64,000 nucleotides of DNA, taken from contig NZ_VMNH01000016.1 of the NCBI RefSeq assembly GCF_007625115.1, positions 1 to 64,000 on the forward strand, in the 5' to 3' direction. The DNA comes from Sedimenticola selenatireducens. Lineage in GTDB: Bacteria > Pseudomonadota > Gammaproteobacteria > Chromatiales > Chromatiaceae. The notes under the pieces were generated by a model that worked only from the letters and a program-made list of their open reading frames with translations, had not been told where the DNA came from and ran no database searches. Every line of letters begins with the position of its first letter. Positions within the stretch are counted from its first letter, which is position 1. The translations under genes and the position numbers were made by a program. Shown piece by piece: positions 1-7,976 of this stretch.

Positions 1-914
1 CCTACCAGTGAACAGAAGCGATTTTCAAACGAGCGAGTCATATCCAGCCAAGCCTTGGGTTCAAGGTTTAACCGATCCAGTATGGGAGGCAGGGATGAAG
101 GAATAGCGCCGCGTTTATCCTCCCGCATAATACGGCCAGTCCAATCAACCAGTTCAAGATAATCTTCAAGTCGAAAGGGCAGGCCCTTGGGCATGGGCTC
201 ACGGGGATAACCGACAAAAGGCTGAAGTTCTGTCGGTTGGATAGATCGGATGTTCTTTTGTGCTGCGGTCTTGCTACGGGCAGATCGAATACGGCGTTGG
301 ATGGAGGTGTACTCTGATGATTCGGGTGTCTCTGTCATACCGGCTCGAATAGGATTCAAGTCCACATAGGCCATACAGGCCGCCAGGGCCGCTTCATCCA
401 GTAAGGCCTGGCACTTGAATCGCCCTTCCCAGAACCGCCCGGTACAGCCGTCTTCCTCATTGGCCTGTCGAGCAATGGTCTCATTAAGACAACGCATAAA
501 CCAACTGACCGATTGAAGACGTTCACGCCAGCACGCGACGAGTTCATCTATCAGAAACAACTCAGACTTACTCAGTTGTTCATCGTTCAAAAAGCGCTGA
601 CTTAACAGTGTGCCGTTGAATAGTGCATGCCAGCGTTGAATGACATCCCGCTGTGACCAGTTGGCCGCTCGATCTGTGTCGATATGTAGGACCACATGGG
701 TGTGATTATGCATTACCGCATAGGCGCAGATATCAATGGCAAAAGCGCGAGGAAGCATTAATAACCGCTCTTCAATCCAGCCTCGGCGGTGTTCGTAGGA
801 ACGCCCAGTCAGTTGGTCTATTCCACAGAGAAATGCGCGTCGAACACAGCGTGAGACACAGTGATAATAGGTCGTGGAATCAAGACTGACGAGGGCTTTT
901 CTGGGTTTGGGCAT
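1..914 (-). CDS. REP-associated tyrosine transposase (RAYT, IS200-like Y1 family), cut by left edge
   Basis: The minus-strand frame is open from the ATG at 914 to the window edge, about 304 codons with no stop. The N-terminus (MPKPRKALVSLD, then YYHCVSRCVRRAFLCG) is typical of RAYT proteins. The HUH signature is in VMHNHTHVVLH and the conserved tail is YVDLNPIRAG. Family members are single-strand HUH endonucleases that act on short repeated extragenic elements. An in-frame ATG lies at 920, but AAGGA is about 6 bases from the ATG at 914 and abuts the upstream one, so 914 is preferred. A tandem repeat block starts about 70 bp upstream of the start, as expected for a RAYT with its repeats. The C-terminus lies outside the window. 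Confidence 0.88.
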   Translation of the reverse strand, partial: MPKPRKALVSLDSTTYYHCVSRCVRRAFLCGIDQLTGRSYEHRRGWIEERLLMLPRAFAIDICAYAVMHNHTHVVLHIDTDRAANWSQRDVIQRWHALFNGTLLSQRFLNDEQLSKSELFLIDELVACWRERLQSVSWFMRCLNETIARQANEEDGCTGRFWEGRFKCQALLDEAALAACMAYVDLNPIRAGMTETPESSEYTSIQRRIRSARSKTAAQKNIRSIQPTELQPFVGYPREPMPKGLPFRLEDYLELVDWTGRIMREDKRGAIPSSLPPILDRLNLEPKAWLDMTRSFENRFCSLV

Positions 915-973
915 GCTCATTCCTTGAGTTATATGTTCCCTGTACGTTCTCTATTATGACATGTCAGATCGCT

Positions 974-1119
974 TAGTCAATAGGTGGGTGTCCAGGTTCT
1001 TGTTTGGTGTCCAGGTTCTTGCTTTAGGTGGGTGTCCAGGTTCTTTTGGGTGGGTGTCCAGGTTCTTCCACATAGGTGGGTGTCCAGGTTCTTTCTCATT
1101 GGTGGGTGTCCAGGTTCTT
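974..1119. repeat. Tandem block of a 19-bp REP-like repeat
   Basis: Five exact copies of GGTGGGTGTCCAGGTTCTT lie at 983-1001, 1027-1045, 1049-1067, 1075-1093 and 1101-1119. A sixth copy, degenerate at its left end, lies at about 1005-1020. Start-to-start spacing is 22 to 26 bp, leaving only 3-7 bp of variable sequence between copies. The block sits between the RAYT start and an orphan gene. The copies share one orientation and have only a weak internal hairpin (TGG/CCA), so they are REP-like by context and not classical palindromic REPs. Confidence 0.85.
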
Positions 1120-1124
1120 TCCTT

Positions 1125-1844
1125 TTATTTATTGCAGCCAACTCCAGAACTGACTCTTCTGTTAAACAACTGGCATTCTAATTTTTCAGTAAAAGGCGGA
1201 GTGGTCCTCTCCTTAAAAAAAACCTTTGCTTCCTCGAATGCGACATCCTTACCCTTTCTATCTACTACGTATCTTAAATACTCATAAATCAATCTGCCAT
1301 CGAGGTTAGTGGCCTCTATAGAAGTCCTTATCTCACGGAGAGCATTATCAAGGCTCTTTGCCTGCTCTATACATAGAGCCCAACCCAAAATATAGTACCT
1401 ATACTTTGTATGAATTCTATTCGCTCGTAAAGAATAGTATCTCGCATAACTTGGATTCGCCTTATCACAAAAACCAAGAGAATTGTACGCAATACCTAGC
1501 ATCAAATATAAAACTTCGTCATCAGCTCCTAATAACAATGCTTTTTCAATATACTCTATTGATTTCCTATACAATTCCTCTTCTAAATCTGAGCCTGCAT
1601 CTACCGTTGAAGACTTTCCAATCAAAGCAAAACCCATATACTTCATAACATCTTTGTTATCTGAGTATTCCGCAATTAATGGCTTCAAGACATCAAGTGC
1701 AACATCATACTTTGATATCGATAGATAGTAACTAATCTCATCCAGATCAAACGCAAGCGAGGAAGTCTTTGCTGCAGCCCCCCCCATATAACAAGATATT
1801 ATCAATAGTCCAATTATTAGTAATTTCGATCTTGCCAAATTCAT
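1125..1844 (-). CDS. Secreted TPR-like protein of unknown function
   Basis: This 239-residue protein has an N-terminal hydrophobic stretch (residues about 8-24, ending GGAAA) that reads as a signal peptide, so it is probably periplasmic. The rest is helical, with spacing like tetratricopeptide repeats (for example YRKSIEYIEKALLLGADDEVLYLMLGIA around residues 90-120). No catalytic motif is evident. GGTGAG just upstream of the ATG at 1844 supports the start. The gene is AT-rich compared with its neighbours, and its stop codon lies only a few bases from the repeat block at 974-1119. Matching 28-bp repeats on both sides suggest it was acquired or moved as a unit. It may act in protein-protein contacts; no specific role can be given. 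Confidence 0.7.
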   Translation of the reverse strand: MNLARSKLLIIGLLIISCYMGGAAAKTSSLAFDLDEISYYLSISKYDVALDVLKPLIAEYSDNKDVMKYMGFALIGKSSTVDAGSDLEEELYRKSIEYIEKALLLGADDEVLYLMLGIAYNSLGFCDKANPSYARYYSLRANRIHTKYRYYILGWALCIEQAKSLDNALREIRTSIEATNLDGRLIYEYLRYVVDRKGKDVAFEEAKVFFKERTTPPFTEKLECQLFNRRVSSGVGCNK

Positions 1845-1925
1845 AACTCACCATATAAAAACCCTAACCATCAATTATTAATCATAGACCGAGCAACTTC
1901 TTCGGATACCACTTTATGCCTATAG

Positions 1926-1980
1926 TAGTCAATAGGTGGGTGTCCAGGTTCTTTCTCCAGGTTCTTTCTTTCAGGTTCTT
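1926..1980. repeat. Right-hand copy of the REP-like repeat plus two truncated copies
   Basis: A full 19-bp repeat lies at 1935-1953. It is preceded by TAGTCAATA, so bases 1926-1953 are identical to 974-1001, a 28-bp direct repeat. Shortened copies follow (TCCAGGTTCTT at 1956-1966 and TCAGGTTCTT at 1971-1980). The direct repeats bracket the orphan TPR gene. Confidence 0.85.
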
Positions 1981-2040
1981 TTGTTTTTCCAGCTAAACTA
2001 AAAGAGGGTACAGTACATTAATTTAATGGCAGGTGCTTTT

Positions 2041-2409
2041 ATGTCAGTAGATAAAACTTCCAGTAAGCTTGATGCGGTTGTTGCGGAGGCTCGGCGCAAT
2101 CGAGATGAACGTGATAAGGGGTATCGTGAGCGGGCATTGAAGATGTATCCCTGGGTTTGCGGTCGCTGTGCCCGTGAGTTTACTCGGGAAAATCTGCGTG
2201 AGCTGACCGTCCATCATCGAGATCACAATCACGATAATAATCCACTTGATGGGAGTAACTGGGAGCTGCTCTGTCTCTACTGTCACGATAATGAGCACTC
2301 ACGTTATATCGACTCGGATTATGGTTCTGCAGCCGGTGAGTCAAAACAACAAGGCGCGACACATAATCCGTTTGCTGATTTGGCTGCATTGATAAAGGAT
2401 AAGGGCTAG
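2041..2409 (+). CDS. yajD: YajD-family HNH nuclease
   Basis: A small protein of about 122 residues with a compact HNH fold. It has a CGRC zinc knuckle, the core TVHHRDHNHDNNP, then NWELLCLYCHDNEHSR with a second CxxC. This order is characteristic of the YajD family, predicted metal-dependent endonucleases of unsettled physiological role. The ATG at 2041 is preferred over the in-frame ATG at 2026 because AGGTG lies about 5 bases before 2041, while nothing like a ribosome-binding site precedes 2026. The C-terminal 30 residues after the zinc site are a low-complexity tail. It stands alone, transcribed towards the convergent cyclase gene. Confidence 0.85.
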   Translation: MSVDKTSSKLDAVVAEARRNRDERDKGYRERALKMYPWVCGRCAREFTRENLRELTVHHRDHNHDNNPLDGSNWELLCLYCHDNEHSRYIDSDYGSAAGESKQQGATHNPFADLAALIKDKG

Positions 2410-2578
2410 TCTTCGATACATCCATCTGCTCAGGTATCTTCAGTTGAAGATTTCGCTATGCAGTATTTATTTTTGAGTAGGCAGTGTCGTCTTTTCAGAA
2501 TTTACCTACATTATAAGTGCCCTTTCTTTCATTTTTTTAATCGTCTTATACGGCATGCTGTGAGCACAAAAAGATGCA

Positions 2579-3739
2579 TCACTGTTCGGCGAGTTGTACC
2601 TGGTTCCGCCCAGACTCTTTAGCGACATAGAGTGACTTGTCGGCCTCGTCCAGTAGCTTTCCACTTACGTCCTGCGTGTTGGCATTTTTTTCGTAACGCA
2701 TCGGAGCCACTCCGATGGAGACAGTCATTGAGACACTTTCTCCGCCATGAATAGCGATGGGTTTGTCTTCAATGCGTTGGCGAATACGCTCAGCCAGATT
2801 GCAGGCTTCAATGGCGTCAGTTTGCGGTAATAGTAAGGCAAACTCTTCGCCGCCATAACGGGTAGCGATATCGGAGGCACGCAGACACTCTTTGACGCGA
2901 AGTGCGATCTCTCGTAGAACGCTGTCGCCGGCACCGTGCCCATGAGTGTCGTTTATGCGTTTGAAGTGGTCGGCGTCGATGAACAGGCAACTCAGGGCAT
3001 GCTGGTAACGCAGTGCACGGGTGACCTCTTCTTCAAGACGGCTTTCGAGGTAGCGTCTGTTGTGCAGCCCTGTCAATGCGTCTGTGAGACCGGCGACAAC
3101 CAAGTGTTCACGGTTGGCGGTATTTTCCAGGCAGATGGCGCTAATGGTGGCAAGGCGATTAAGAAAATCACTGGCATGGTGTCGAGTAAACCGGTTGGGA
3201 TCATGACTGCCCAGCCCAATAAGACCCACCAGTTTGCTGCGCCGTAGCATGGGAAGTATAGCGATGCTCTTGAGCAAGGTGCCATCGGGAAACAGAAGGG
3301 CGTGGTCCTGGTTTGTAAAGGGACCAAGCCAGGGGCTTTTATAGCGAGCTAATTTGGGTGAGAAGTGTTCTATTTGATCTATAAAGCGGATATCAGGCAG
3401 GCTTTCGGGCTCGATCCCGGAGTGCAGCAAGAGGTGGCGCAGTTCATGGTCGGGATCATGTAACACCAGCTTAATATTCGGCAGATCAAAGGATGACTTC
3501 ATGCCATCGATCAGGCAACTGAGGAGTTCTGGTAGGGTCTCGGTGGCCAGTAAGGTCAGTTCGCGATCGTGGAAACGCTTTAGCACCACTTCGTTGTGAC
3601 TGGCCTCACGCGTCAGCGCCTTCAGCTGCTGTTTCAGCTGACGGTTAATGAATGCCAGGTCACTAGAGGAAGGGTTGCTCGTTGTATTGGGCATAAGGGT
3701 GATTGTTGGCCATCCAGGGTTGGGCTTGTGTGTTTCCAT
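2579..3739 (-). CDS. Diguanylate cyclase with N-terminal DUF484/GAF-like sensor domain
   Basis: A 386-residue protein. Residues about 25-70 form a predicted coiled coil, about 60-205 resemble a DUF484/GAF-type sensory domain, and about 215-385 are a GGDEF domain. The active-site loop is GGEEF (296-300), an active variant, and five residues before it RASD (287-290) fits the RxxD inhibitory site, so product feedback is expected. It should make cyclic di-GMP from two GTP. There is no transmembrane segment, so it is probably cytoplasmic. An internal Met at residue 16 is an alternative start. It is divergent from the DUF4124 gene, with 71 bp between them. Confidence 0.88.
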   Translation of the reverse strand: METHKPNPGWPTITLMPNTTSNPSSSDLAFINRQLKQQLKALTREASHNEVVLKRFHDRELTLLATETLPELLSCLIDGMKSSFDLPNIKLVLHDPDHELRHLLLHSGIEPESLPDIRFIDQIEHFSPKLARYKSPWLGPFTNQDHALLFPDGTLLKSIAILPMLRRSKLVGLIGLGSHDPNRFTRHHASDFLNRLATISAICLENTANREHLVVAGLTDALTGLHNRRYLESRLEEEVTRALRYQHALSCLFIDADHFKRINDTHGHGAGDSVLREIALRVKECLRASDIATRYGGEEFALLLPQTDAIEACNLAERIRQRIEDKPIAIHGGESVSMTVSIGVAPMRYEKNANTQDVSGKLLDEADKSLYVAKESGRNQVQLAEQ

Positions 3740-3810
3740 CTACATAATACCCGGAGTCACAGTTTCTTCCAGTTACAGTTGTGACAATAGTATAGACAGG
3801 AGATTCAAGG

Positions 3811-4272
3811 ATGAGTTTTACACGGGGGCGGGAATGCCCTGCTGGTTACTATTTGAAGCGGACAATTGCGCATTTGATCACACTTTCCCTGCTGACACTG
3901 TTCCCTTTGGCCGGGACTTCAGCAGTGTATCGATGCCCAGATGCAGAGGGTGCTGTGCTGTTTCAGCAACTGCCCTGCTCCGAAGGCAGTGAGATTAAGC
4001 TGGATATAGGTGCTACGGAATGGGTGAATGCACCTGCGTCGTCATCGCCTCGCAGTAAAAAAAGTAAGTCCAAGAAAAAGCGTGATACTGCTACTACTCA
4101 GAGAAAGCTGGCCCAGGCTCATAAAAAGCAAGAACAGGCATGTTGGAAGGCGCGGCAACGCATTGAGAAGATAGAGTGGGATCTCCGCAAAGGCTATAAG
4201 CCATCACGCGGAGAGCGCTTGCGGCAACAGCGGCGTCAGCAAGAAGATTACCTGCGGCAATTCTGTCGCTAA
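3811..4272 (+). CDS. DUF4124-type periplasmic protein
   Basis: A 153-residue protein. After a basic N-terminus, a hydrophobic segment (residues about 20-38, ending GTSA) looks like a signal peptide. It is followed by VYRCPDAEGAVLFQQLPC, the short DUF4124 module (YxCxDxxGxxxFxxxPC) common in gammaproteobacteria. The second half is strongly basic and charged (SKKSKSKKKRD, then RQRIEKIEWDLRKGYKPSRGE-type helices) and ends in Cys-Arg. Its function is unknown, and the basic helical tail suggests binding to something acidic in the envelope. An internal methionine is lacking, so the start is not well tested. Confidence 0.65.
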   Translation: MSFTRGRECPAGYYLKRTIAHLITLSLLTLFPLAGTSAVYRCPDAEGAVLFQQLPCSEGSEIKLDIGATEWVNAPASSSPRSKKSKSKKKRDTATTQRKLAQAHKKQEQACWKARQRIEKIEWDLRKGYKPSRGERLRQQRRQQEDYLRQFCR

Positions 4273-4276
4273 TGCT

Positions 4277-4849
4277 TCACCCGGTTTCACGATGCAATTT
4301 CTCCCGTGCCAGAAACAGGGCCAGTTGTGAGCGTGCTTCTGTGAAGTCGTCCTGTGCCAGGAGTTGATCAAATTGGTCGAGCTTCCAGGGGATCACTTCG
4401 ATCGGTTCTGGTTCGTCCCCCTCCAGCCGCTGGGGATAGAGCGCCTTGGCCAGGACAATGTGGGTAGTGTGGTAGATATAACCAGGGGCTACGCTGACAG
4501 ATGAGAGCAGTTCCAGGTGATGTGCGCTGTAACCAATCTCTTCCTGCATTTCTCGCTTTGCGGCGGTGATGGCGTCCTCGCCCGGTTCGATATGGCCTTT
4601 GGGGAAGGCCAGTTCATAGCGATTGACGCCAGCAGCATACTCACGAATCAGGAGGAGGGTGTCATCATCCAGCAAGGGTACGATGAGGACCGCTCCCTCT
4701 TCAGAGCCGACGACACGCTGGTAAGTGCGCTGTTGGCCGTTGGAGAACTCCAGGTCAATCTCTTCAATATGAAAAACGCCGGTCTCATTGAGAGTTCGAC
4801 GGGCATGGATGTGAGGTGGTTTGGGCATGCGGGTTTCTTCTGTTGCCAT
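4277..4849 (-). CDS. nudE: ADP-compounds hydrolase NudE (Nudix)
   Basis: A Nudix hydrolase of about 190 residues with a full Nudix box: G-H-I-E-P-G-E, five residues on AKREMQEEIGY, matching Gx5Ex7REUxEExGU. Flanking sequence (DLEFSNGQQRTYQRVV; LLIREYAAGVNRYELAFPKG) matches NudE, which hydrolyses ADP-ribose, Ap3A and NADH. The reading frame extends upstream to 5008, but that stretch overlaps the divergent HAD gene and is not NudE-like. Candidate starts are the ATG at 4849 and the ATG at 4828; the latter gives a length closer to E. coli NudE. The neighbouring yrfG homologue matches the enterobacterial nudE region. Confidence 0.88.
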   Translation of the reverse strand: MATEETRMPKPPHIHARRTLNETGVFHIEEIDLEFSNGQQRTYQRVVGSEEGAVLIVPLLDDDTLLLIREYAAGVNRYELAFPKGHIEPGEDAITAAKREMQEEIGYSAHHLELLSSVSVAPGYIYHTTHIVLAKALYPQRLEGDEPEPIEVIPWKLDQFDQLLAQDDFTEARSQLALFLAREKLHRETG

Positions 4850-4878
4850 CGGGTTAGGTTCCACTGTAACTTTAACCC

Positions 4879-5529
4879 ATGATTGACTGGAACCAAATTG
4901 ATACGATTTTATTGGATATGGACGGTACCCTGTTGGACCTCCATTTTGACAATTATTTCTGGCTGGAGCATGTGCCGCGCCGTTTTGCGGAGCGACAAGG
5001 CTGTTCACTTGAACAGGCGAAGGATGAACTGGCTACGCGCTATCGCAGTGTTGAAGGGACATTGGAGTGGTACTGTGTTGACCACTGGAGCCGAGAGCTC
5101 GGGTTGGATATTGCGCTACTGAAGGCAGAAGTGGATCACCTGATAGCCGTGCATCCCCATGTGATCAATTTTCTCGATGCAGTCAGGTCATTGGATAAGC
5201 GGGTGGCGCTGGTCACCAATGCCCATCAAAAGGCGCTGGGGCTAAAAATGGAGCGCACCAAATTGCATGGCTATTTTGATGCGGTTATCTGTTCTCATGA
5301 TTTGGGTTTGCCCAAGGAAGATCGTGATTTCTGGGATAAATTGCAGCAGGTTGAACCGTTTGAAAAACAGCGCACACTGTTTGTCGATGACAGTCAGTCA
5401 GTGCTGGAATCAGCGCGAGAGTATGGCATGGGTTATTTGGTGCGTGTGCTCTATCCCGATACCAAGGGGCCGGTGCGTGAGCCGGGTGGTTTTGAAGCCA
5501 TCCATGACTTTTCTGAGATAATTCCCTAG
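4879..5529 (+). CDS. yrfG: GMP/IMP nucleotidase YrfG (HAD superfamily)
   Basis: A 216-residue HAD phosphatase. Motif I is DMDGTLLD near residue 13, followed by LHFDNYFWLEHVPRR, which closely resembles E. coli YrfG. Motif II is VTNAH, the motif III lysine lies in LPKEDRDFW, and motif IV is FVDDSQSVL. YrfG dephosphorylates purine mononucleotides. It is divergent from nudE, and the two starts are only about 30 bp apart, so they share a compact promoter region. Its length agrees with the family. Confidence 0.88.
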   Translation: MIDWNQIDTILLDMDGTLLDLHFDNYFWLEHVPRRFAERQGCSLEQAKDELATRYRSVEGTLEWYCVDHWSRELGLDIALLKAEVDHLIAVHPHVINFLDAVRSLDKRVALVTNAHQKALGLKMERTKLHGYFDAVICSHDLGLPKEDRDFWDKLQQVEPFEKQRTLFVDDSQSVLESAREYGMGYLVRVLYPDTKGPVREPGGFEAIHDFSEIIP

Positions 5530-5550
5530 CGTGTAACACCTACCCAGCAT

Positions 5551-5925
5551 TTATCTACCCCAGGTCTTGAAACGCTTCTTGCAGTAGCTGAGGAGTTCTG
5601 CATAGTTGCGAAAGTGTAGTTCAAAGCCCTCTTCAGCAGGGGCATCGTATTCACACCAATCATTATCATAGTCGCGGCATATTTGGGGTCGCTCGTGATA
5701 AATGGCGCAGGCGCCACCTGGTTGCAGATGTTCACAGTTACCAATGAACATCAGATACCAGTCGCCTTCGTCTTTATAAAGCTCGACCCCTTGATGAGAT
5801 ACCTGCCATAGCAGGTGGTCGAAGTCCGACTTGGCGCGGGGCGTGACCCCAAGCGCTTCAGTGGTATAGGTGCAGCAGGTGGAGCTTATACAGCGACTGC
5901 ACTTATTGGTGACTTCCAATACCAT
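5551..5925 (-). CDS. YkgJ-family cysteine cluster protein
   Basis: A 124-residue protein with the cysteine pattern of the YkgJ / zinc- or iron-chelating domain family: CSRCISSTCC at the N-terminus, then CEHLQPGGACAIYHERPQICRDYDNDWC. The family is thought to bind a metal or Fe-S centre; its biochemical role is not established. It lies just downstream of rhlB on the same strand, 6 bp past the rhlB stop, and is probably cotranscribed with it. Confidence 0.82.
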   Translation of the reverse strand: MVLEVTNKCSRCISSTCCTYTTEALGVTPRAKSDFDHLLWQVSHQGVELYKDEGDWYLMFIGNCEHLQPGGACAIYHERPQICRDYDNDWCEYDAPAEEGFELHFRNYAELLSYCKKRFKTWGR

Positions 5926-5931
5926 CTTTCT

Positions 5932-7287
5932 CTATTCAGGGGTGGTGGCCGGTTTGGGCTTTCTTCTGCGACGACGTTTCTTGTTGGCAACATCACCACT
6001 GCCTTCTGATGGCGTCGTATTCGTGGCCTTTGACTTATGCGGAGGGCGACTGCTGCTTCCGCGGCGTTTGTCACGCTCTGGCCGGTCTGGAATGATGCGG
6101 CTCTTCGGGTCAACCGTGGCTAACAATTCAGTAGTGACCGGTTCCATGGGGATGCGATGGCCGATGTAGGCCTCGATATCGGGTAGCGCGAAGGCATGGG
6201 TTTCACAGGCAAAGCTGATGGCATCCCCACTGGCCCCTGCGCGTGCGGTACGGCCAATGCGGTGTACGTAATCTTCGGCATCGTCTGGCAGGTCGAAATT
6301 GAATACATGGGATACGGCCGGGATGTGCAGACCACGCGCGGCTACATCAGTGGCAACCAGCACAGGGAGTTTGCCTTCCTGGAAATCGCTCAAGAGACGC
6401 ATACGCTTTTTCTGCGGGACATCGCCTGAGATGACCGCTGCACCAATACCGTTGCCTTCCAGGTAGCCCCAAACCAGATCCGCGCCACGCTTGGTATTCA
6501 CAAACACAATGGTGCGATGCGCATCCATCCGCTTCAGTAAACCCAGCAGCAATGAGATTTTTTCATCATTGGCGGTCATGTAGCAGACCTGTTTAACCTT
6601 GTCGGCGGTTACCTTGTCTGTTTCGATCTTGATCGTGGCCGGGTTATTCATGTGTTCGTAGGCGAGTTCCAACACCCTGAATGAAAGGGTGGCGGAGAAG
6701 AGCAGGCCTAGCCGTTCTTGCGGTGGAGGGCAGCGGCGTAACATAAAGCGAATATCTTTAATAAAGCCGAGATCGAACATGCGGTCGGCTTCATCCATGA
6801 CGACCACTTGGATCGCTTTCAGGTTGTAGATGTGTTGTTTCAAATAATCAATCAACCGACCGGGCGTACCAATCAGAATGTCGACGCCGTCTTCCAGCTG
6901 CTGGCGCTGTTGTTCATAACCTGTGCCACCAAAGACCAGTCCGAGCTTCAGTCCGGTATGTTTCCCCAGGACTTCGGCGTCTTTGTGGATCTGTACCGCA
7001 AGTTCCCGTGTTGGGGCAACAATCAGGGCGCGTGGCTGGTTCGGTTTTCGATCAGATTTTGCTGGATTACTCAGCAAGTGCTGATAGGTTGCGAGCAGAA
7101 AAGCGGCGGTTTTGCCGGTTCCGGTCTGGGCCTGTCCCGCAACATCCAGTCCTTTAAGTGCAATGGGTAGGGTTTCAGCCTGGATCGGAGTGCAGAGGGA
7201 AAAGCCTGTATCTTCAATGCCTTGGGCGAGTTCTTTACACAGCGCTAAGCTGTCAAAACGGATGTCCGTGAGGTGTTTGTCTGTCAT
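5932..7287 (-). CDS. rhlB: DEAD-box RNA helicase RhlB
   Basis: A 451-residue helicase. Q motif FSLCTPIQ (29-36), Walker A AQTGTGKT (53-60), PTRELA, TPGRLID, DEAD (165-168), SAT (198-200), and HRIGRT in the C-terminal RecA domain are all present. Wording around the motifs ([47 protein letters not shown]) matches RhlB. A basic low-complexity tail of about 60 residues ([23 protein letters not shown]) should bind RNA and, in related species, RNase E. Its divergent position beside trxA-rho is the same as in enterobacteria. It unwinds RNA with ATP. Confidence 0.93.
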   Translation of the reverse strand: MTDKHLTDIRFDSLALCKELAQGIEDTGFSLCTPIQAETLPIALKGLDVAGQAQTGTGKTAAFLLATYQHLLSNPAKSDRKPNQPRALIVAPTRELAVQIHKDAEVLGKHTGLKLGLVFGGTGYEQQRQQLEDGVDILIGTPGRLIDYLKQHIYNLKAIQVVVMDEADRMFDLGFIKDIRFMLRRCPPPQERLGLLFSATLSFRVLELAYEHMNNPATIKIETDKVTADKVKQVCYMTANDEKISLLLGLLKRMDAHRTIVFVNTKRGADLVWGYLEGNGIGAAVISGDVPQKKRMRLLSDFQEGKLPVLVATDVAARGLHIPAVSHVFNFDLPDDAEDYVHRIGRTARAGASGDAISFACETHAFALPDIEAYIGHRIPMEPVTTELLATVDPKSRIIPDRPERDKRRGSSSRPPHKSKATNTTPSEGSGDVANKKRRRRRKPKPATTPE

Positions 7288-7468
7288 GGGACGCTAGGAT
7301 ACAGTAATTTCCTGAAGGTTTGGACTTGAAATGGTCAAAATATTGGGATCAAATAGCTCCCAGTGTTTGGGGTTCGAATAACAAGAGATCCCGGACTTAA
7401 CGATAAGCACCGGTCCAGCCTCGTACTTAATGGTGTGATATCCCAACTGAATCTTGTGGAGAATGCTA

Positions 7469-7795
7469 GTGAGTGAACAGATTGTTCATGTAACCGATGA
7501 TAATTTTGAATCCGAAGTTTTGAAGTCCGAGCTGCCGGTATTGGTCGATTACTGGGCAGAGTGGTGCGGCCCATGCAAGATGATTGCCCCGGTACTGGAT
7601 GAAATTTCCGGTGAATACACTGGCAAGATCAAAGTCGCCAAGTTGAATATTGATGACAATCCCAATACGCCACCGCGTTATGGTATTCGTGGAATCCCGA
7701 CCTTGATGCTGTTCAAAGATGGCGAAGTAGAGGCCACCAAGGTGGGCGCTGTCTCTAAATCACAGCTCATTGCGTTCATCGATAGCAACCTCTGA
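7469..7795 (+). CDS. trxA: Thioredoxin 1
   Basis: A 108-residue thioredoxin with active site WCGPC (redox cysteines 33 and 36), the buried Asp in LVDYWAEW, and the cis-proline loop GIRGIPTL. It reduces protein disulfides in the cytoplasm. Start: GTG at 7469 gives the N-terminus [13 protein letters not shown], which aligns with E. coli TrxA, and GGAGA at 7458-7462 is well spaced for it. TTG at 7454 and ATG at 7463 are in frame but would overlap this ribosome-binding site. It lies upstream of rho, the usual gammaproteobacterial order. Confidence 0.95.
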   Translation: MSEQIVHVTDDNFESEVLKSELPVLVDYWAEWCGPCKMIAPVLDEISGEYTGKIKVAKLNIDDNPNTPPRYGIRGIPTLMLFKDGEVEATKVGAVSKSQLIAFIDSNL

Positions 7796-7925
7796 AAACG
7801 AAACAAACACAATTAATACTGGACGTACTCCGGGATGGTGCTAGAATTCACACATAGCCCTCCCGTGAGTGCTTAATACCAAGAAATCAATCACCCCAGA
7901 GCAATATCCAAAAAAACTCTGTTTC

Positions 7926-7959
7926 AAACGGGAATCCAATCCCCGTTCCGTTCTTTTTT
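7926..7959 (+). terminator. Terminator-like hairpin in the rho leader
   Basis: AACGGG (7927-7932) pairs with CCCGTT (7942-7947) around a 9-base loop. After three bases comes TTCTTTTTT (7951-7959). It lies between trxA and rho, just before the rho start. rho expression in E. coli is autoregulated by premature termination in its leader, so this hairpin may act as an attenuator. The stem is only 6 bp, and the T-tract is set off by CCG. Confidence 0.45.
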
Positions 7960-7976
7960 CAATCACGCATAAACTC

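Noticed and set aside
983-1119. Possible CRISPR array
   Set aside because: The repeats are 19 bp, and the gaps are 3-7 bp, far too short for spacers. There are no cas genes.
961-1287. Open frame across the repeat block
   Set aside because: It is only a translation of the tandem repeats (VQVL/VSRF periodicity), with no ribosome site, and runs antisense into the TPR gene.
4850-5008. Longer N-terminus for NudE
   Set aside because: It overlaps the start of the divergent yrfG gene and has no similarity to NudE.
7454-7468. Upstream TTG and ATG starts for trxA
   Set aside because: Both lie in or next to the GGAGA ribosome site that serves the GTG at 7469, and the TrxA family length fits 7469.
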